Assembly (NCBI RefSeq): GCF_003026395.1
Contig: NZ_PYOO01000001.1
Span: 310,001-374,000, forward strand
Reading direction: 5' to 3'
DNA from: Photobacterium iliopiscarium
GTDB taxonomy: Bacteria; Pseudomonadota; Gammaproteobacteria; Enterobacterales; Vibrionaceae
DNA length: 64,000 nt
Below are positions 61,687 through 64,000 of the stretch, one piece after another. Below the pieces are notes generated by a model, which made no database searches, had not been told where the DNA came from, and worked only from the letters and a program-made list of their open reading frames with translations. The position numbers were made by a program, and so were the translations under genes. Positions within the stretch are counted from its first letter, which is position 1; every line of letters starts with the position of its first letter.

Positions 61687-62310
61687 ATGATGTCGTTTGA
61701 AGCTGCTGTCACATTCTTTGTTTCTATTTTTATCTTTGCAATTACTCCCGGTCCTGGTGTATTTGCAATTCTTGCCAAAGCGATGGTTGAAGGTCCTAAA
61801 AAATGTATCATGATGGCATTAGGCATGGTGGCAAGTGATCTGCTCTATTTACAATTAGCTTGCTTTGGCTTAGCGACCATCGCTGACAATTGGTCAGACA
61901 TATTTTTAATTATTCGTTATCTGGGTGCTGGATATTTAATTTATCTGGGTTATAAGATGATCACCGCTTTTACCCACAATCAACCCATTTCTAATCAACA
62001 AAAATCACAACAAACGCCACTCACCAGTTTTAGCCATGGTTTTTTGATTTCAGCGTCTAACCCTAAAGTCATTTTATTTTATGTGTCTTTTTTACCGACA
62101 TTTATTGATTTAACCCGCTTACATGGCAGTGATCTTATTCTTATTTCTGTCTTATCTTCCATCGCATTAATGACGGCAATTATGCTAGTGGCTTATGGTG
62201 CATCACGCTTAGCTAACGTTATTAAAACGCCTATAGCACAGCAACGGTTAAATAAAACAGCAGGTAGCATCATGATTGCGGCAGGGGCGTATTTAGCCGT
62301 TAATAAGTAG
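61687..62310 (+). CDS. LysE/RhtB-family amino-acid exporter
   Basis: 207 residues, six membrane segments. F-A-I-T-P-G-P-G-V-F near residue 18 is the family signature, with G-A-G-Y-L-I-Y-L-G-Y-K near 77 and S-N-P-K-V-I-L-F-Y near 124. Known role: export of amino acids such as homoserine, threonine or lysine. Single gene directly before the second repeat region. Confidence 0.9.
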   Translation: MMSFEAAVTFFVSIFIFAITPGPGVFAILAKAMVEGPKKCIMMALGMVASDLLYLQLACFGLATIADNWSDIFLIIRYLGAGYLIYLGYKMITAFTHNQPISNQQKSQQTPLTSFSHGFLISASNPKVILFYVSFLPTFIDLTRLHGSDLILISVLSSIALMTAIMLVAYGASRLANVIKTPIAQQRLNKTAGSIMIAAGAYLAVNK

Positions 62311-62372
62311 TTGTTTGATTCGCAATTAACTAACCTTGTGTCATTCTCGACAACAAGGTGACGAACAACCAC

Positions 62373-62540
62373 CCGTCATTCCCTACAGTGAGGTTACGAA
62401 CGAGATAGGGAATCTACTTCCCACGTGTCGTAGAGTGACTGTTTTCGTTGAGTTTTAACGTATGTTCACTGCCGTCTTTAATACTCAAACACGTGATGAA
62501 TAGATCACGGATAGTTCATACCTCTCTTTCGAGATGACGG
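62373..62540. mobile_element. MITE-like element, copy 2
   Basis: 168 bp with terminal inverted repeats CCGTCAT/ATGACGG and an internal TTCCCTA/TAGGGAA inverted repeat. Non-coding. Nearly identical to 62622-62789; similarity extends about 19 bp to the left of the terminal repeat in both. Confidence 0.7.
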
Positions 62541-62621
62541 ATAATAGCCCGCGTTATTATCTGTAGTATTGTACGAACGACATTCATCGTCATTCCCTAC
62601 AGCAAGGTGACGAACAACCAC

Positions 62622-62789
62622 CCGTCATTCCCTACAGTGAGGTTACGAACGAGATAGGGAATCTACTTCCCACGTGTAGTAAAGTGACTGTTTTCGTTGA
62701 GTTTTAACGTATATTCACTGCCGTCTTTAATGCTCAAACACGTGATGAATAGATCACGGATAGTTCGTACCTCTCTTCCGAGATGACGG
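62622..62789. mobile_element. MITE-like element, copy 3
   Basis: 168 bp, same ends and internal structure as copy 2, 249 bp away in direct orientation. A part copy of the left end (CGTCATTCCCTACAG) precedes it at 62588. Confidence 0.7.
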
Positions 62790-62820
62790 ATAATAACCCA
62801 CAATCATTTAGCATAGAACA

Positions 62821-62986
62821 GATGCAAAAAATCCTCACATTTCTGACGAGGATTCGTTGTGTTGTGAAGCGGACGGGACTTGCCATTCTGAAAATCAGCG
62901 CGCCCCCCTGCGTGACAGGCCGACTATTGACACTTATGCCATCATTTATCGCATCTAACATTTATTATCTAGGTTTTGAAACTCCA
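62821..62986 (-). repeat. tRNA-Asp-derived unit a, array 2
   Basis: 166-bp unit: terminator copy, mutated tRNA-Asp 3' end, constant T-arm-replacing block, C-run, then a remnant of the anticodon arm (GCGTGACAGGCCG) and a 65-bp tail. Confidence 0.88.
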
Positions 62987-63153
62987 GATGCAAAAAATCC
63001 CCGTCATTTCTGACGAGGATTCGTTGTGTTGTGAAGTGGACGGGACTTGCCATTCCGAAAATCAGCGCGCCCCCCTGCGTGACAGGCCGACTATTGACAC
63101 TTATGCCATCATTTATCGCATCTAACATTTATTATCTAGGTTTTGAAACTCTA
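62987..63153 (-). repeat. tRNA-Asp-derived unit b, array 2
   Basis: 167-bp unit with the strong terminator copy and mutated tRNA 3' end (GTGAAGTGGACGGGACT). Tail as in unit a. Confidence 0.88.
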
Positions 63154-63320
63154 GATGCAAAAAATCCTCACATTTCTGACGAGGATTCGTTGTGTTGGCG
63201 GAGTGGACGGGACTTGCCATTCCGAAAATCAGCGCGCCCCCCAGCGTGACAGGCCGACTATTGACACTTATGCCATCATTTATCGCATTTAACATTTATT
63301 ATCTAGGTTTTGAAACTCCA
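63154..63320 (-). repeat. tRNA-Asp-derived unit c, array 2 (intact CCA end)
   Basis: 167-bp unit. Positions 63196-63214 match the last 19 nt of tRNA-Asp, CCA included. Adjoins the real tRNA-Asp unit. Confidence 0.9.
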
Positions 63321-63325
63321 GATGC

Positions 63326-63355
63326 AAAAAATCCCCGTCATTTCTGACGAGGATT
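63326..63355 (-). terminator. Terminator of tRNA operon, copy 2
   Basis: Stem 63330-63340 / 63345-63355, TTTC loop, T6 on the minus strand. Confidence 0.85.
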
Positions 63356-63363
63356 CGTTGTGT

Positions 63364-63440
63364 TGGCGGAGTGGACGGGACTCGAACCCGCGACCCCCGG
63401 CGTGACAGGCCGGTATTCTAACCAACTGAACTACCACTCC
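63364..63440 (-). tRNA. tRNA-Asp (GUC), second copy
   Basis: 77 nt, identical to the copy at 57320-57396, with encoded CCA and GUC anticodon. Confidence 0.97.
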
Positions 63441-63480
63441 AATTCTGTATGAAACTCGATTACATCAAATTTCTAGAATG

Positions 63481-63571
63481 TGGCGGAGAGATAGGGATTT
63501 GAACCCTAGATACGCTATAAACGTATGCTGGTTTTCAAGACCAGTGCTTTCAACCGCTCAGCCATCTCTCC
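63481..63571 (-). tRNA. tRNA-Ser (UGA), second copy
   Basis: 91 nt, identical to the copy at 57437-57527, with UGA anticodon and long variable arm. Confidence 0.97.
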
Positions 63572-63581
63572 AATGCCGCGA

Positions 63582-63610
63582 ATAATACCTATCATCACGG
63601 TAGCTGTAAA
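63582..63610 (-). promoter_or_regulatory. Promoter of tRNA operon, copy 2
   Basis: TTTACA, 17-bp spacer, TATTAT on the minus strand, as in copy 1, although the spacer sequence has diverged. Confidence 0.85.
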
Positions 63611-63736
63611 GCTTTTTTTCTAAAAAACTATAATATTAACTAATTCAATATCAATTATTAACCAAAGCCATTAAAAAGCGATCTTTATGGTTATAAAACT
63701 AGCTTTTTCATATTGTTATCTTTTTATAAAAATGGC

Positions 63737-64000
63737 TTATACAAAATGAACAATGGTTTGAATTAACTTGGTTGCTAATTTTGCTGTTTGATTTTCATAA
63801 TCATATTCAGGGTTTAATTCAGCAATATCGACAATTTTCACTTTGCCACTTGCCATAATATGTTTAATCGCCCATTCAACCATCGATAAGCTCACCCCAT
63901 GCATGCGCGTCATGTTCGCTCCAGGGGCAATCGATGATGAAAACACATCAAGATCAATACTCAACTGAATACAATCAACATTATCAATAAAATCGTCTAG
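63737..64000 (-). CDS. hutG: Arginase-superfamily protein, probably formimidoylglutamase (5' end beyond window)
   Basis: 88 C-terminal residues; the reading frame stays open to the right edge, so the start lies outside. Visible are S-I-D-L-D-V-F-S-S-S-I-A-P-G, the arginase-family metal-binding D-x-D region, and A-E-L-N-P-E-Y-D-Y-E-N-Q-T-A-K-L-A near the end, a form common in HutG. Known reaction of HutG: formiminoglutamate to glutamate plus formamide in histidine degradation. Agmatinase is the main alternative. No other hut gene is in view. Confidence 0.7.
   Translation of the reverse strand, partial: LDDFIDNVDCIQLSIDLDVFSSSIAPGANMTRMHGVSLSMVEWAIKHIMASGKVKIVDIAELNPEYDYENQTAKLATKLIQTIVHFV

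Larger units (their letters stand above)
63321..63580 (-). repeat. Duplicated tRNA operon, copy 2 (260 bp)
   Basis: Identical to 57277-57536 by eye; sequence on both sides differs from copy 1. Confidence 0.9.

Noticed and set aside
62734-63249. ORFs of 72-76 residues on both strands through array 2
   Set aside because: Same reason: the frames repeat with the units and cross tRNA and terminator segments.

Overview
The window looks like chromosomal DNA of a marine, A+T-rich gammaproteobacterium of the Vibrionaceae, most likely Photobacterium. The clues are the adjacent hdfR and maoP homologues, H-NS, an additional RpoS-like sigma factor, DUF3010, DUF3820, YgjP and CreA proteins, a Dld-II type D-lactate dehydrogenase, and tRNA loci surrounded by degenerate tRNA repeats. 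Genus assignment is inference. Almost all genes are ordinary host genes in short operons separated by clear hairpin terminators.

Layout. 0-3.2 kb: part of a P2/HP1/K139-like prophage or its remnant, with a lysis cassette on the minus strand (holin, SAR endolysin, nested Rz/Rz1), then an Ogr/Delta zinc-finger activator and a CI-type repressor on the plus strand; no integrase or structural gene is visible inside the window. 3.2-12 kb: a BCCT transporter, H-NS, an AhpD-like protein lacking one active-site Cys, an RpoS-like sigma factor, a LysR/PEBP divergent pair and a cold-shock protein. 12.4-18.4 kb: an EmrAB drug-efflux operon and the long Dld-II dehydrogenase. 18.5-34.9 kb: mostly small conserved genes (GreA/GreB-like factor, DUF1289-CWC fusion, CreA, Mog, YgjP, DUF3010, tandem rhodanese, a DUF4832 secreted glycosidase-like protein, an MscS channel, an orphan ParA, a DUF3820/LRR/VOC operon, a META lipoprotein and a NUDIX hydrolase) and one 1.1-kb stretch with no convincing gene. 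35-45 kb: PBP1B, the hdfR/maoP pair, and a tightly coupled operon of a GshB-like ATP-grasp ligase and a fused N-formylglutamate-amidohydrolase/DUF1704 metallopeptidase. 45.6-51 kb: a four-gene overlapping exporter operon (TolC, HlyD and two ABC-2 permeases, no ATPase) behind a TetR gene. 51-56 kb: a YafK-type L,D-transpeptidase-fold protein, an LRR-kinase fusion, an AMP-binding ligase and a DUF1919 protein.

56.4-63.6 kb is the most unusual region. Two copies of a tRNA-Ser(UGA)-tRNA-Asp(GUC) operon, identical over 260 bp and each with its own consensus promoter, lie in direct orientation about 6 kb apart. Downstream of each tRNA-Asp is a tandem array of 157-167-bp units. Each unit carries the last 19 nt of tRNA-Asp (intact or mutated), a copy of the tRNA terminator, and a constant block replacing the T arm. 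This is organised like the rtT repeats known downstream of E. coli tyrT. A second, MITE-like 168-bp repeat family sits on the outer side of both arrays. The block between the two arrays carries a polyamine-related set (RidA-like, PuuB-like oxidase, PotD), a deoxynucleoside kinase and a LysE exporter. The window ends inside an arginase-superfamily gene that looks like formimidoylglutamase.

The best candidates for undescribed biology are the tRNA-derived repeat arrays and the ATP-grasp/amidohydrolase/DUF1704 operon, which has the parts to add amino acids to something and take them off again.
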